A stretch of DNA of 64,000 bases from Dickeya aquatica (GTDB lineage Bacteria > Pseudomonadota > Gammaproteobacteria > Enterobacterales > Enterobacteriaceae). Shown piece by piece: positions 47,401 through 55,028 of the stretch; within the stretch, counting starts at the first letter, position 1, and every line of letters starts with the position of its first letter. Under the pieces are notes generated by a model. That model was not told the origin of the DNA, searched no databases, and saw nothing but the letters and a program-made list of their open reading frames with translations. The stretch is from the NCBI RefSeq assembly GCF_900095885.1, contig NZ_LT615367.1, positions 620,001-684,000 on the forward strand. The letters are read 5' to 3'. The position numbers were made by a program, and so were the translations under genes.

Positions 47401-47688
47401 GCGCAGCTGAATTTCGAATTCACTCCCATACAAACTCCGTTCGCGGTCAGCCTTCGGGATGTGGAATTCTTTGCGTTCCTTGCGAATCTTATCGGTAACC
47501 TCGTTAGCGGTAAACGTCGGCGAGGTAAAGATGAATTGCAGATCGTCGATTTTTTCCAGCTCTGCTTTGAGCGCTTCGAACGCGTACATCGAAAAGCAGG
47601 AGGCGGCGATCTTCAGGCGAGTACCGGGTTTGAGCGTCTGCTTTAGGTCGTCTCCGAGCAGGCGGTTGATATTGTCGATCAGTTCCAT
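44410..47688 (-). CDS. SNF2-type helicase with N-terminal PLD-like domain
   Basis: The 1092-residue protein has a SF2/SNF2 motor: SVGLGKT (277-283), VIDESHNF (363-370), LSATPVNNRF (402-411), then FTAFADTADYL and the DRIGS/QRFGRVDRIG box (motifs V-VI). Residues ~1-100 (RLKIAASCFSMYAFEALKAE; FIFTSPTF) resemble the N-terminal phospholipase D-like half found in helicases of this group, but I see no HKD catalytic motif. The motor probably tracks or remodels DNA or protein-DNA complexes. Start: ATG 47688 shares one base with the WYL stop; a TTG three bases upstream is possible. Confidence 0.85.
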   Translation of the reverse strand: MELIDNINRLLGDDLKQTLKPGTRLKIAASCFSMYAFEALKAELEKIDDLQFIFTSPTFTANEVTDKIRKERKEFHIPKADRERSLYGSEFEIQLRNKLTQRAIAKECADWMRRKATFKSNRSKAPMQQFACVQAAAVETAYMPLHGFTAVDLGYQQGNAVSNLVNKMDEPTFTAAYLSLFNQIWQDRDKLEDVTAQICDHIASVYQENSPESIYFLMLYNIFNEFLDDINEDVLPNDRTGYQDTLIWNKLFNYQKDAATGIINKLESYSGCILADSVGLGKTFTALAVVKYYELRNKSVLVLCPKKLADNWLNYSRNLKTNIFARDRFNYDVLCHTDLSRTGGESFGTPLNRINWGNYDLVVIDESHNFRNNDAYKDKETRYQKLMNKVIKEGVKTKVLMLSATPVNNRFNDLRNQLALAYEGDSENLSKKLRTGKTVEDIFRGAQASFNAWAKLPSEDRTARAILDSLDFDFFELLDSVTIARSRKHIQTFYDTKEIGQFPERRKPLSFHCPLTQRTDVMSFNEIFEQLSLLKLAVYAPISYILPSRLKKYEEMYDTQVAGKGKLKQVDREKSLQALMTTNLLKRLESSIESFRLTLQSLRSNHTNTLGKISAFNQTGDLSGIDSRINDLTDQLENLDADDDLPNISESEIGGKVKISLADMDLPSWEHELKVDLEIIDALLTSMNKIKAADDAKLQHLKALVLEKIAAPLNPGNKKVLIFTAFADTADYLYANLAPELLATQTLHSAKVTGKGAPKSTLKKSYDFQELLTLFSPHSKEKTIVLPNEAAEIDLLIGTDCISEGQNLQDCDYLINYDIHWNPVRIIQRFGRVDRIGSPNSSIQLVNYWPDISLDEYINLKERVENRMMIADVTATGDDNVLSAQANDVSYRKEQLRRLQEEVIELEDLKTGVSITDLGLNDFRMDLLNYVKANGELSNVPSGIHTVVPAKPELGLRPGVIFTLRNRNPSVNVSQHNRLHPYYLVYINREGEVIHDHTEVKRLLDLVRSCCKGQAQPITDACLLFNEETADGRKMQVYSDLLGKAIRSMIKVKEEKDLDSLFSGGKTTALVNTIAGLDDFELITLIVIQEAG

Positions 47689-48593
47689 CAAGAGTCAGCC
47701 TTTGTAGCGGTGCTATAGCCTGGTGCCAGTAAGGCGTTTTTCACGCCGTAAATCGCGAGATGATCTTTGAGCCATAATCGGTACTCCGGTCCACGAAGAC
47801 AATGATTGGGTGAGCAGTCCACCCGCCAGCGCAGCAACATATAGCCTGCTACCGCCGCGCGAACGCGCATCCTGATCGAGCCATCGGTCATCCCGTAGTC
47901 CATCTTGATGATCTCGGGGCGCTCAACGCTCGGGTGCGGCACGAAATCCAGCTCGACGATGCGCGTCCACTGAATGTCGTTATCCGGTTGTTCGTTGGCC
48001 TGTGGAGCCTCGATGAGCAATGTTGGCGCTTCGATGCGGGTGACGACGAAATCCCGAAACTCTCCACTTTTGCGATCAAAGGCCCGGACGTGCCAGCGCA
48101 GTCCGGTATCTACCAAGGCAAAGGGCACAATGACCCGCTCGGACTCGCCGCTGCTCATCGAATGGTAGCGGATGGCGACAGGTCGCTTGGTGTGGATAGC
48201 TCGGCAAATCGCGGCTAACACATCCATTTTGGGGATGCTCAGGGCTGCGGGAGATTCGCATGGTAGCAGCGCCTGCATTGGGCCGCTCACTCCATCGCCA
48301 AAGCCGAGAGCCAGCGCCGACAGAACACGCTGCGATGCGTGCTCAAACAACGGAGAGAACGCTTGCCCGATGCGATAGATCTTGTTGCTACCATCGAAGG
48401 TGATGTTATGCGGTGCAATTTCCCGGTATAAGGCCAGATCGCGTGTGGCTCCAGCCGGAGCCACACCGAAGCGCTCAATCAGATCTGGGCGACCGATCTC
48501 ACCGAAGAAGTAGAGCCGAAAATCGATGTAGGCGAGCCGCTCGCGCTGGACCAAACTCAAGCCCTCAAGCCGCTTAGAAGGGGAACTAGGCAT
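47688..48593 (-). CDS. WYL-domain transcriptional regulator (BrxR/CapW-like)
   Basis: The 301-residue protein has an N-terminal winged helix (DFRLYFFGEIGRPDLIERFG), a dimer region, a WYL domain (RPVAIRYHSMSSGESERVIV; RWHVRAFD) and a C-terminal domain (WCX) ending LKDHLAIYG. BrxR and CapW, which repress BREX and CBASS, have the same layout. It is the first gene of the operon; the stop shares a base with the helicase start. Repression of its own operon, relieved by a ligand or phage infection, is likely but not shown. The promoter should lie in 48594-48700. Confidence 0.83.
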   Translation of the reverse strand: MPSSPSKRLEGLSLVQRERLAYIDFRLYFFGEIGRPDLIERFGVAPAGATRDLALYREIAPHNITFDGSNKIYRIGQAFSPLFEHASQRVLSALALGFGDGVSGPMQALLPCESPAALSIPKMDVLAAICRAIHTKRPVAIRYHSMSSGESERVIVPFALVDTGLRWHVRAFDRKSGEFRDFVVTRIEAPTLLIEAPQANEQPDNDIQWTRIVELDFVPHPSVERPEIIKMDYGMTDGSIRMRVRAAVAGYMLLRWRVDCSPNHCLRGPEYRLWLKDHLAIYGVKNALLAPGYSTATKADS

Positions 48594-49015
48594 GAATCAT
48601 CACTATAGGGGAAAATGAAAATTGAATACGGTAATCCATAAAGTGCCATGGTTGTAATCAAATTGATGATAATCATGCATTAATACTTATGTAACAGCAA
48701 GAAATGATGTCTCAAACGTAGACAGTCATCGTATTGGCTGATTTCTCTATACCGCTAGATTGATGCCATCCAACTATAAAACCTTGCTGCCAATGCTCTA
48801 TAGCCCCTCAGGCAATTTGCCCTTATCCGCTGTTTTGGTCTGCGGGATGCCAGAATAACCTAACGACTCAAGGACTGGGATCACAGGAGGCAGTGGTTTG
48901 ACGCTTACCTCAATTCAAATAATTTTCAGATATATATCATTCTTCTGAACATACCCGATTAACGGCAGAATCTCACGATTCTGCCGTTTTTGTATTATTT
49001 TTCAGAGGAGTAGTA
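48594..49015 (-). other. 422-bp intergenic region between defence operon and YeeP-like gene
   Basis: It should hold the WYL operon promoter (minus) and the promoter of the GTPase gene (plus). No gene is seen. A hairpin (CGGCAGAATC TCAC GATTCTGCCG, followed by TTTTT) at 48963-48991 lies 24 bp before the GTPase start. Confidence 0.5.
48961..48991 (+). terminator. Terminator-like hairpin before the GTPase gene
   Basis: AACGGCAGAATC, loop TCAC, GATTCTGCCGTT, then T-run. No gene on this strand ends here, so it may be a leftover terminator or an attenuator. Confidence 0.6.
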
Positions 49016-49882
49016 ATGAACAATTCTGAAGGTTTGAAGTCGTTTCAGCAATCGCTTTCTGGCCTGCCGCAGTGGGCATCAGAGCGGATTCTGCAGCAAA
49101 TAAACCAGTTAACCCACTACGAGCCGGTTATCGGCATTATGGGCAAGACCGGTGCGGGCAAGAGCAGCCTGTGTAATGCGTTGTTTGCCGGTGAGGTGTC
49201 GCCGGTCAGTGATGTGGCGGCCTGCACCCGTGAGCCGTTGCGCTTTCGCCTTAACGTGGGTGAGCGTTGTATGACGCTGGTAGACCTGCCCGGTGTCGGT
49301 GAAAGTGAACGGCGTGATGCGGAGTATGCCGCGATGTATCGCCAGCAACTTCCGCATCTCGATCTGGTGCTGTGGCTTATCAAGGCCGATGACCGGGCGC
49401 TGGCGGTGGACGAGCACTTTTACCATCAGGTGATTGGCGAAGCCTGGCGGCACAAGGTGCTGTTTGTGGTCAGTCAGGCGGACAAGATTGAACCCACTGA
49501 GGGCGGCGTGAAGGCGTTGTCTGCCACACAGCGGCAGAGCCTTGCGCGCAAAATCACCCTGCTGCACACCCTGTTTTTGCCGGTGCATCCGGTCTGTGCG
49601 GTTTCGGTACGGCTGCGTTGGGGGCTGTCGCACATGGCGGCGCTGATGGTGGCAAGCCTGCCGCGCGAAGCCAGCAGCCCGCTGGTCACACAGCTACAGC
49701 CGCCCCTTCGTAGCGAACGTGTCACTCAAAAAGCCCGCGATGATTTTGCCGATACGGTGGGCAGCACGCTCGATACCGTCAGCCGTCTGCCGCTGATACC
49801 GGCCACGGTGCGCACGCTTATCCAGACGCTGCGCGATACCGTGGTGTCCGTGGCCCGCGCCCTGTGGGCGGTGTTCTTCTGA
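49016..49882 (+). CDS. YeeP/YkfA-family GTPase of CP4-like islands
   Basis: The 288-residue protein is an Era-like GTPase. G1 is GKTGAGKSS at ~residues 43-51, G3 is DLPGVGE, and G4 is SQADK. The C-terminal part has two hydrophobic stretches. YeeP, YafX and YkfA proteins occupy this place in CP4 prophages, before DUF932 and radC genes, as here. The start ATG has GAGGAG six bases upstream. Its role in the island is unknown; membrane or ribosome association is conceivable. It is followed by a terminator. Confidence 0.82.
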   Translation: MNNSEGLKSFQQSLSGLPQWASERILQQINQLTHYEPVIGIMGKTGAGKSSLCNALFAGEVSPVSDVAACTREPLRFRLNVGERCMTLVDLPGVGESERRDAEYAAMYRQQLPHLDLVLWLIKADDRALAVDEHFYHQVIGEAWRHKVLFVVSQADKIEPTEGGVKALSATQRQSLARKITLLHTLFLPVHPVCAVSVRLRWGLSHMAALMVASLPREASSPLVTQLQPPLRSERVTQKARDDFADTVGSTLDTVSRLPLIPATVRTLIQTLRDTVVSVARALWAVFF

Positions 49883-49915
49883 GCCGTTAATTCTGCATTA
49901 CCCATCCGTTTTCCG

Positions 49916-49950
49916 AGCCCGGTCGCCTGTGCGTCCGGGCTTTTTATTTT
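49916..49950 (+). terminator. Terminator after the GTPase gene
   Basis: AGCCCGG, a 12-nt loop, CCGGGCT, then TTTTATTTT, directly after the GTPase stop. The next gene starts 23 bp later, so transcription may need a new promoter. Confidence 0.65.
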
Positions 49951-49972
49951 CAGCTATCTCAAGGAGTCTGCC

Positions 49973-50794
49973 ATGACCCGTCTGGCCTCGCGCTTTGGCG
50001 CGGCAAACCTGATCCGCCGTGACCGCCCGTTAACCCGCGAAGAGCTGTTTCGCACCGTACCCAGCGTGTTCAGTGAGGAAAAGCATGAGTCCCGCAGTGA
50101 CCGATACACTGACATTCCGACGATTACCCTTCTGGATAATTTACAACGTGAAGGCTTCCAGCCGTTCTTTGCCTGCCAGACCCGCGTGCGCGACGACAGC
50201 CGCCGCGAGCACACCAAACACATGCTGCGCCTGCGTCGGGAAGGGCAAATCACCGGCCATCAGGTGCCGGAAATCATCCTGCTCAACAGTCATGACGGCT
50301 CCAGCTCGTACCAGATGCTGCCGGGGCTGTTCCGGCAGGTGTGCCAGAACGGGCTGATTTGCGGCGAAAGTTTTGGTGAGGTGCGGGTGCCCCATAAAGG
50401 CGATGTGGTGGGCCGGGTGATTGAAGGCGCGTATGAGGTGCTGGATACCTTTGAGCGCATCGGGGAAAAGCGCGATGCCATGCAGTCATTGCTGTTACCG
50501 CCTCCGGCGCAATCCGCGCTGGCAAACGCCGCCCTGACGTACCGTTTTGGTGAGGCGCATCAGCCGGTGACGGCCACGCAAATCCTGATGCCGCGCCGCT
50601 GGCAGGACGACCGGCAAGACCTGTGGACTACCTTTCAGCGTATTCAGGAGAACCTGATAAAGGGCGGGCTGCCCGGTCGCAACCCGCAGGGGAAACGGGC
50701 CCGCACCCGTGCCGTCAGCAGCATCGACAACGATGTGCGGCTCAACCGGGCGCTGTGGGTGCTGGCGGAATCGCTGCTGCAACATGCCGACTAA
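49973..50794 (+). CDS. DUF932 protein (YfjQ/YafZ-like)
   Basis: The 273-residue protein matches the DUF932 family of CP4-type islands: SRSDRYTDIPTITLLDNLQR near the start, QTRVRDDSRREHTKHMLRLR, and QVPEIILLNSHDGSSSYQ in the middle. Similar proteins sit next to radC and cbtA loci in E. coli, and their role is unknown. AAGGAG before ATG gives a good start. It is 30 bp upstream of the radC gene and same-strand, so probably one transcript. Confidence 0.85.
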   Translation: MTRLASRFGAANLIRRDRPLTREELFRTVPSVFSEEKHESRSDRYTDIPTITLLDNLQREGFQPFFACQTRVRDDSRREHTKHMLRLRREGQITGHQVPEIILLNSHDGSSSYQMLPGLFRQVCQNGLICGESFGEVRVPHKGDVVGRVIEGAYEVLDTFERIGEKRDAMQSLLLPPPAQSALANAALTYRFGEAHQPVTATQILMPRRWQDDRQDLWTTFQRIQENLIKGGLPGRNPQGKRARTRAVSSIDNDVRLNRALWVLAESLLQHAD

Positions 50795-50824
50795 ATCCTG
50801 TTTGTGTTTTCAGGGAGACCCCCG

Positions 50825-51298
50825 ATGAATCAACCGGTTTTACCGACCCCGTTTACCGAACATGAGCAGCGCATCATCCGCCGGGCCCAGCGCCTGCTGG
50901 AGCGCCACCTGCGCCAGCCGGACGAGCAGTTTACCGCCTCCTCTTATACCCGAATGTGGCTGCAACTGCATCTGGCCCCGCTGGAGCGGGAGGTGTTTAT
51001 GGTGCTGTTTCTCGATAACCAGCATCGCCTGATAGACCGGGAAATCATGGCGCTGGGCAGCATCAGCCATGTCGAGATTCCCACCAGAGAAATCGTCAAA
51101 GCGGCCCTGCGCCACAACGCGGCGGCGGTGATCCTGGCGCACAACCACCCATCCGGCCATACCGAACCGAGCACGCCGGACCGGGCGCTCACCGAGCGGC
51201 TGAAAAGCGCTCTTGAGCTGGTGGATATCCGCACGCTGGATCATCTGGTCATTGGCGGCAATCAGGTGGTGTCGTTCGCCGAACGCGGCTGGCTGTAA
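50825..51298 (+). CDS. RadC-family JAB-domain protein (YeeS/YfjY-like)
   Basis: The 157-residue protein has the JAMM-like zinc motif [14 protein letters not shown] (His-x-His plus Asp) and an N-terminal RadC-like region ([16 protein letters not shown]). The first catalytic Glu lies near REIMALGS. These short RadC proteins of mobile islands are not proven repair enzymes; a peptidase or nuclease role has been suggested. ATG 50825 is preferred over an ATG 21 bases earlier because GGGAG lies just before it. Confidence 0.87.
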   Translation: MNQPVLPTPFTEHEQRIIRRAQRLLERHLRQPDEQFTASSYTRMWLQLHLAPLEREVFMVLFLDNQHRLIDREIMALGSISHVEIPTREIVKAALRHNAAAVILAHNHPSGHTEPSTPDRALTERLKSALELVDIRTLDHLVIGGNQVVSFAERGWL

Positions 51299-51362
51299 TG
51301 CCAGCCTTCTTCTGGCTGTTGCCGCTTCACGTCCCTCACTCTTTTTCGCAAGGATTTTTACC

Positions 51363-51677
51363 ATGACCCACCACCCTGCATCGTCTCACGATGCGTTGCC
51401 GTTAACGCCGGTCCACATCTGGCAGCGCCTGCTGACGTACCTGCTGGACAAGCACTACGGGCTGACGCTCAACGACACGCCGTTTTGCGAGGAAGCCGAG
51501 ATCCAGGCCCACCTCGACGCCGGAGTTTCGCTGCCGGACGCCGTGAACTTTCTGGTGGAGCGCTATGAACTGGTGCGTATCGATCGCAGCGGTTTTAGCT
51601 GGCAGGAGCAAAAACCGTTTCTGAACGCGGTCGATATTCTCCGCGCCAGACGCGCCACCGGCCTGCTCAAGCCATAA
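51363..51677 (+). CDS. cbtA: CbtA/YkfI-family toxin, without its antitoxin
   Basis: The 104-residue protein fits the CbtA/YkfI/YpjF toxins that block MreB and FtsZ: the [20 protein letters not shown] segment, then [18 protein letters not shown] and [16 protein letters not shown] are all characteristic. AAGGA before ATG fixes the start. In E. coli islands cbtA directly follows cbeA (antitoxin, about 120 codons) after yeeT. Here radC is followed by a 64-bp gap and then this gene, so neither yeeT nor cbeA is present. Reduced activity or another control must be assumed. Confidence 0.85.
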   Translation: MTHHPASSHDALPLTPVHIWQRLLTYLLDKHYGLTLNDTPFCEEAEIQAHLDAGVSLPDAVNFLVERYELVRIDRSGFSWQEQKPFLNAVDILRARRATGLLKP

Positions 51678-51738
51678 AGACTGCGAGCAGCTTTCCAGTC
51701 ACACAACACCAAACCGATTAATCCTTCCCCCGATGCAT

Positions 51739-51767
51739 AATGCGCCAGCCTTACCGGCTGGCGCATT
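51739..51767 (+). terminator. Hairpin between toxin and DUF4942 gene
   Basis: AATGCGCCAGCC and GGCTGGCGCATT pair perfectly (12 bp) around a 5-nt loop. There is no T-run. It overlaps an upstream in-frame ATG (51733) and argues against that start for the next gene. Confidence 0.5.
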
Positions 51768-51792
51768 GGCTGTGATGTATGGACAACACACT

Positions 51793-52626
51793 ATGCAAAC
51801 TGAACCCGAGGTGTTAACCGGCCACACCGAGCTGATTGGCTCGACCAACATTGCGCGTATCGTCACTGGACGTGATGCCGCGCTGCAACAGATAGAACAG
51901 CTCATTACCCGGTTACAGGCTATTTCAACGCTAACGGCGACTATCGGTGGCGGCACCGCTGAAGACTGGGCATTGAAGCCAGGGCATCGCTATGATTGCT
52001 GGCTGACAGAAACGCCTGACAAGGCGATGCCAGCCATTATCCGCACGCTGGACAGCCATATCTGGCGCGACCTGATGCTGAAATCCGGCATGTTGTCACT
52101 GATGGACGCACAAGCCCGCAGCCAGTGGCATAAGAATCTGGACGAGGGCGATCTACCGACCATCAGCGAGGCCAATATTCTCAGCACGTTTGAACAGCTT
52201 CACCAGAGCAAGCGGGAGGTATTCGAACGCGGGGTGATTAACGTATTCAAAGGGTTATCATGGGATTACAAAACCAACCATCCTTGCTACTTCGGTAAGA
52301 AAATCATCATCAGTAATCTGGTGACGTACCACCGTTGGGGTTTTGGCCTGAACTGGGGCTGGCGACGCGATCAACTGGCCGATCTGGAGCGGATGCTGTC
52401 CTTGCTGGATGGCAAACCCATTCCTGATAACCGGGGCGATGTGACTATCCGGCTGATGAACCATATTCGTGATAATCCTCATCAGCAAGAATACGAAGAT
52501 GCGTATTTTAGTGTGCATTACTTTCAGAAAGGCACCGGGCATCTCATCTTTAAACGCCCTGACTTGATCGATCAGATGAACGACATTATCGCCAAACATT
52601 ATCCGGGGATGTTAGCGGCGAGGTGA
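51793..52626 (+). CDS. DUF4942 protein of CP4-like islands
   Basis: This protein of about 277 residues matches DUF4942, commonly encoded after cbtA in Enterobacteriaceae islands. N-terminal TNIARIVTGRDAALQQIEQL and C-terminal YEDAYFSVHYFQKGTGHLIF, then the final KRPDLIDQMNDIIAKHYPG are typical. A function has not been established. ATG 51793 is chosen since the region before it forms a strong hairpin; ATG 51775 and 51733 remain possible. It is the last gene before attR. Confidence 0.8.
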   Translation: MQTEPEVLTGHTELIGSTNIARIVTGRDAALQQIEQLITRLQAISTLTATIGGGTAEDWALKPGHRYDCWLTETPDKAMPAIIRTLDSHIWRDLMLKSGMLSLMDAQARSQWHKNLDEGDLPTISEANILSTFEQLHQSKREVFERGVINVFKGLSWDYKTNHPCYFGKKIIISNLVTYHRWGFGLNWGWRRDQLADLERMLSLLDGKPIPDNRGDVTIRLMNHIRDNPHQQEYEDAYFSVHYFQKGTGHLIFKRPDLIDQMNDIIAKHYPGMLAAR

Positions 52627-52645
52627 AGAGGGCTGGGAGGCAATT

Positions 52646-52673
52646 CCTTACCTGACCCATTACCTGACCCAAA
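52646..52673. repeat. Integrase arm-type site, right end
   Basis: This is an exact 28-base copy of 21852-21879, with two TTACCTGACCC words. It lies 52 bp inside attR, as the left copy lies 124 bp inside attL. In the excised circle the two would flank the joined core. Confidence 0.65.
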
Positions 52674-52689
52674 TTGCATCCAAAGAAAA

Positions 52690-52720
52690 AGGAGTTAGAC
52701 GATTTATCATCTAACTCCTT
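52690..52720. terminator. Bidirectional hairpin now terminating tRNA-Ile2
   Basis: AAGGAGTTAGA and TCTAACTCCTT form an 11-bp stem. On the minus strand it is followed by TTTTTCTTT and lies downstream of the tRNA. On the plus strand it follows the DUF4942 gene and runs into GTTTTAT. Confidence 0.6.
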
Positions 52721-52725
52721 GTTTT

Positions 52726-52775
52726 ATTTGGTGGCCCCTGTTGGGTTTGAACCAACGACCAAGCGATTATGAGTC
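52726..52775 (-). repeat. attR: 50-bp direct repeat inside intact tRNA-Ile2
   Basis: It is identical to 21678-21727. It covers the tRNA from anticodon loop to CCA plus three bases, so integration left the tRNA complete. Confidence 0.95.
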
Positions 52776-52804
52776 GCCTGCTCTAACCACTGAGCTAAGG
52801 GGCC
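52729..52804 (-). tRNA. ileX: tRNA-Ile2 (CAT anticodon, lysidine-modified)
   Basis: The 76-nt cloverleaf starts GGCCCCTTAGCTCAGTGG and ends in GGGGCCACCA. The anticodon is CAT, which annotation often labels Met. However, the body matches E. coli ileX almost completely, and ileX also lies beside rpoD. TilS converts C34 to lysidine so that it reads AUA. It is the integration site of the 31-kb island. Confidence 0.93.
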
Positions 52805-52963
52805 AAGCGGGTGTAGATTATAGGTAATCCGTTAGGTCGGGTCTATAGCCAGATGGCTATATGGTTGTTTTATGCCCACTTTACGGCAGGTTATTATCAC
52901 TTACCGTTGATTTGGTCGTTGTTGGGAAGATGGCCTGTGTCATACGTCTTGATGAGTCGAGTC

Positions 52964-52994
52964 AAAAAGAAAACCCCCGGTATAGCCGGGGGTT
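52964..52994 (-). terminator. rpoD terminator
   Basis: On the minus strand AACCCCCGGC TATA CCGGGGGTT precedes TTCTTTTTGAC. It ends the rpsU-dnaG-rpoD operon. Confidence 0.85.
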
Positions 52995-53029
52995 GATGGT
53001 TTAAAGAGATAGAGCGGGCGCAAACGCTT

Positions 53030-54871
53030 TTAGTCATCGAGGAAGCTGCGCAGCACTTCCGAGCGACTTGGATGGCGCAGTTTACGCAGTGCTTTGGCTT
53101 CTATCTGGCGAATACGCTCGCGGGTGACGTCGAACTGTTTGCCGACTTCTTCCAGCGTATGGTCGGTATTCATGTCGATACCAAAACGCATACGCAGTAC
53201 CTTGGCTTCACGCGCGGTCAGGCCAGCCAGCACATCATGGGTTGCAGAACGCAGGCTTTCTGAGGTGGCAGAGTCCAGTGGTAGCTCCAGCGTGGTGTCT
53301 TCGATGAAATCCCCCAGATGTGAGTCTTCATCGTCACCAATCGGCGTTTCCATCGAGATAGGTTCTTTGGCTATCTTCAGGACTTTGCGGATTTTGTCTT
53401 CCGGCATCAGCATGCGTTCAGCCAGTTCTTCCGGCGTCGGCTCGCGACCCATTTCCTGCAACATCTGGCGGGAAATACGGTTGAGTTTGTTGATGGTCTC
53501 AATCATATGCACCGGGATACGGATAGTGCGCGCCTGATCCGCGATAGAACGGGTGATCGCCTGACGGATCCACCAGGTGGCGTAAGTGGAGAACTTGTAG
53601 CCACGGCGATATTCGAACTTGTCTACCGCTTTCATCAGGCCGATGTTGCCTTCCTGGATCAGATCCAGAAATTGCAGGCCACGGTTGGTGTATTTTTTGG
53701 CAATCGAGATAACCAGACGCAGGTTCGCTTCTACCATCTCTTTCTTGGCACGACGCGCCTTGGCTTCACCGATAGACATACGGCGGTTGATGTCTTTCAC
53801 CTGCTCGATGGTCAGACCGGTTTCTTCTTCAATTTGCTGTAATTTTTGCAGGCTGCGCAGTACGTCTTCTTCAACTTCGCGCAACTTTTCACACCAGGGT
53901 TTGTTCAGTGACAGTGCTGCTTCGAACCATTTGCTGTTGGTTTCGTTGCCGGTGAACAGGGTGACGAAGTTTTTCTTCGGCATTTTGCACTGTTCAACGC
54001 ACAGTTTCATGATCTGGCGTTCCTGAGCACGCACGCGATCCATCATGGCGCGCATGTTGTTGACCAGCAGATCAAACTGTTTTGGCACCAGACGGAACTG
54101 TTTGAACACTTCGGACAGTTTGTTAATTTCTTCGATAGCGCTTGGATGACTGCGACCATGCGCCTTGATGCTCAGGCGGGTGGATTCGTACTGATCGCGC
54201 AGATCGGTGAATTTCTGGCGGGCCAGTTCCGGGTCGATGCTGTTATCGTCATCGGCGTCGTCGCTGTCACTTTCTTCGTTTTCATCTTCATCATCATCAT
54301 CGATGCCGTCGTCGGCCAATACGGTGCTTTCTGGCGCGGCGGCCGGTGCCAGGTCTTCTTCGGCATTCGGATCGACAAAGGCGGTTATCAGATCAGACAG
54401 ACGGCTTTCACCCGCCTCGACGCGATCATATTGCTCCAGCAGGTAGGTGATAGCTTCCGGGTATTCAGCAACAGAGCACTGCACCTGGTTGATACCGTCC
54501 TCAATGCGTTTGGCAATATCGATTTCACCTTCGCGAGTCAGCAGTTCGACCGTACCCATTTCGCGCATATACATGCGAACCGGGTCAGTTGTACGGCCTA
54601 TCTCGGATTCAACGCTCGACAGTACCTGCGCGGCCGCCTCGGCAGCATCTTCGTCGGCAGTATTTTCGGCCAGCATCAGATCATCGGCATCCGGTGCTTC
54701 TTCCAGCACCTGGATGCCCATGTCGTTAATCATCTGGATGATGTCTTCGATCTGGTCGGAGTCGATGATATCTTCCGGCAGATGGTCATTGACCTCGGCA
54801 TAGGTCAGGTAGCCTTGCTCCTTACCACGGGTGACAAGTAGCTTGAGCTGTGACTGCGGGTTTTGCTCCAT
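53030..54871 (-). CDS. rpoD: RpoD, RNA polymerase sigma-70
   Basis: This is the housekeeping sigma factor, 613 residues, as in E. coli. Region 1.1 starts [20 protein letters not shown]. An acidic non-conserved region lies between regions 1.2 and 2 ([19 protein letters not shown]). Region 2.4 shows [13 protein letters not shown], region 3 follows, and region 4 has the [20 protein letters not shown] helix-turn-helix near the end. It is the last gene of the macromolecular synthesis operon, 157 bp after dnaG, a gap that in relatives also carries a heat-shock promoter. It is intact. Confidence 0.97.
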   Translation of the reverse strand: MEQNPQSQLKLLVTRGKEQGYLTYAEVNDHLPEDIIDSDQIEDIIQMINDMGIQVLEEAPDADDLMLAENTADEDAAEAAAQVLSSVESEIGRTTDPVRMYMREMGTVELLTREGEIDIAKRIEDGINQVQCSVAEYPEAITYLLEQYDRVEAGESRLSDLITAFVDPNAEEDLAPAAAPESTVLADDGIDDDDEDENEESDSDDADDDNSIDPELARQKFTDLRDQYESTRLSIKAHGRSHPSAIEEINKLSEVFKQFRLVPKQFDLLVNNMRAMMDRVRAQERQIMKLCVEQCKMPKKNFVTLFTGNETNSKWFEAALSLNKPWCEKLREVEEDVLRSLQKLQQIEEETGLTIEQVKDINRRMSIGEAKARRAKKEMVEANLRLVISIAKKYTNRGLQFLDLIQEGNIGLMKAVDKFEYRRGYKFSTYATWWIRQAITRSIADQARTIRIPVHMIETINKLNRISRQMLQEMGREPTPEELAERMLMPEDKIRKVLKIAKEPISMETPIGDDEDSHLGDFIEDTTLELPLDSATSESLRSATHDVLAGLTAREAKVLRMRFGIDMNTDHTLEEVGKQFDVTRERIRQIEAKALRKLRHPSRSEVLRSFLDD

Positions 54872-55028
54872 AAGACGGTATCCACACTTCAGAATATTGG
54901 GGTTGGTGTCGGTCAGCGTAAATCGCTAACAATAACATTAGGGGAGTTTTTCTTATTGCCGCAGCCCCTGTAGCGGCACGCTGTAGGGATCAAACCCTAC
55001 TTTTTATCGGCAGTTAAGCCGCAGGAAA

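Noticed and set aside
46960..47646. 228-codon plus-strand frame inside the helicase gene
   Set aside because: Same reason: a shadow of the conserved coding strand with no recognisable domain.
44410..48593. DISARM system
   Set aside because: The helicase recalls DrmD and a methylase is present, but DrmA, DrmB and DrmC are not.
52729..52804. tRNA-Met (by CAT anticodon)
   Set aside because: The body sequence is that of tRNA-Ile2 (ileX), which lies beside rpoD in E. coli; CAT is converted to lysidine-AT.
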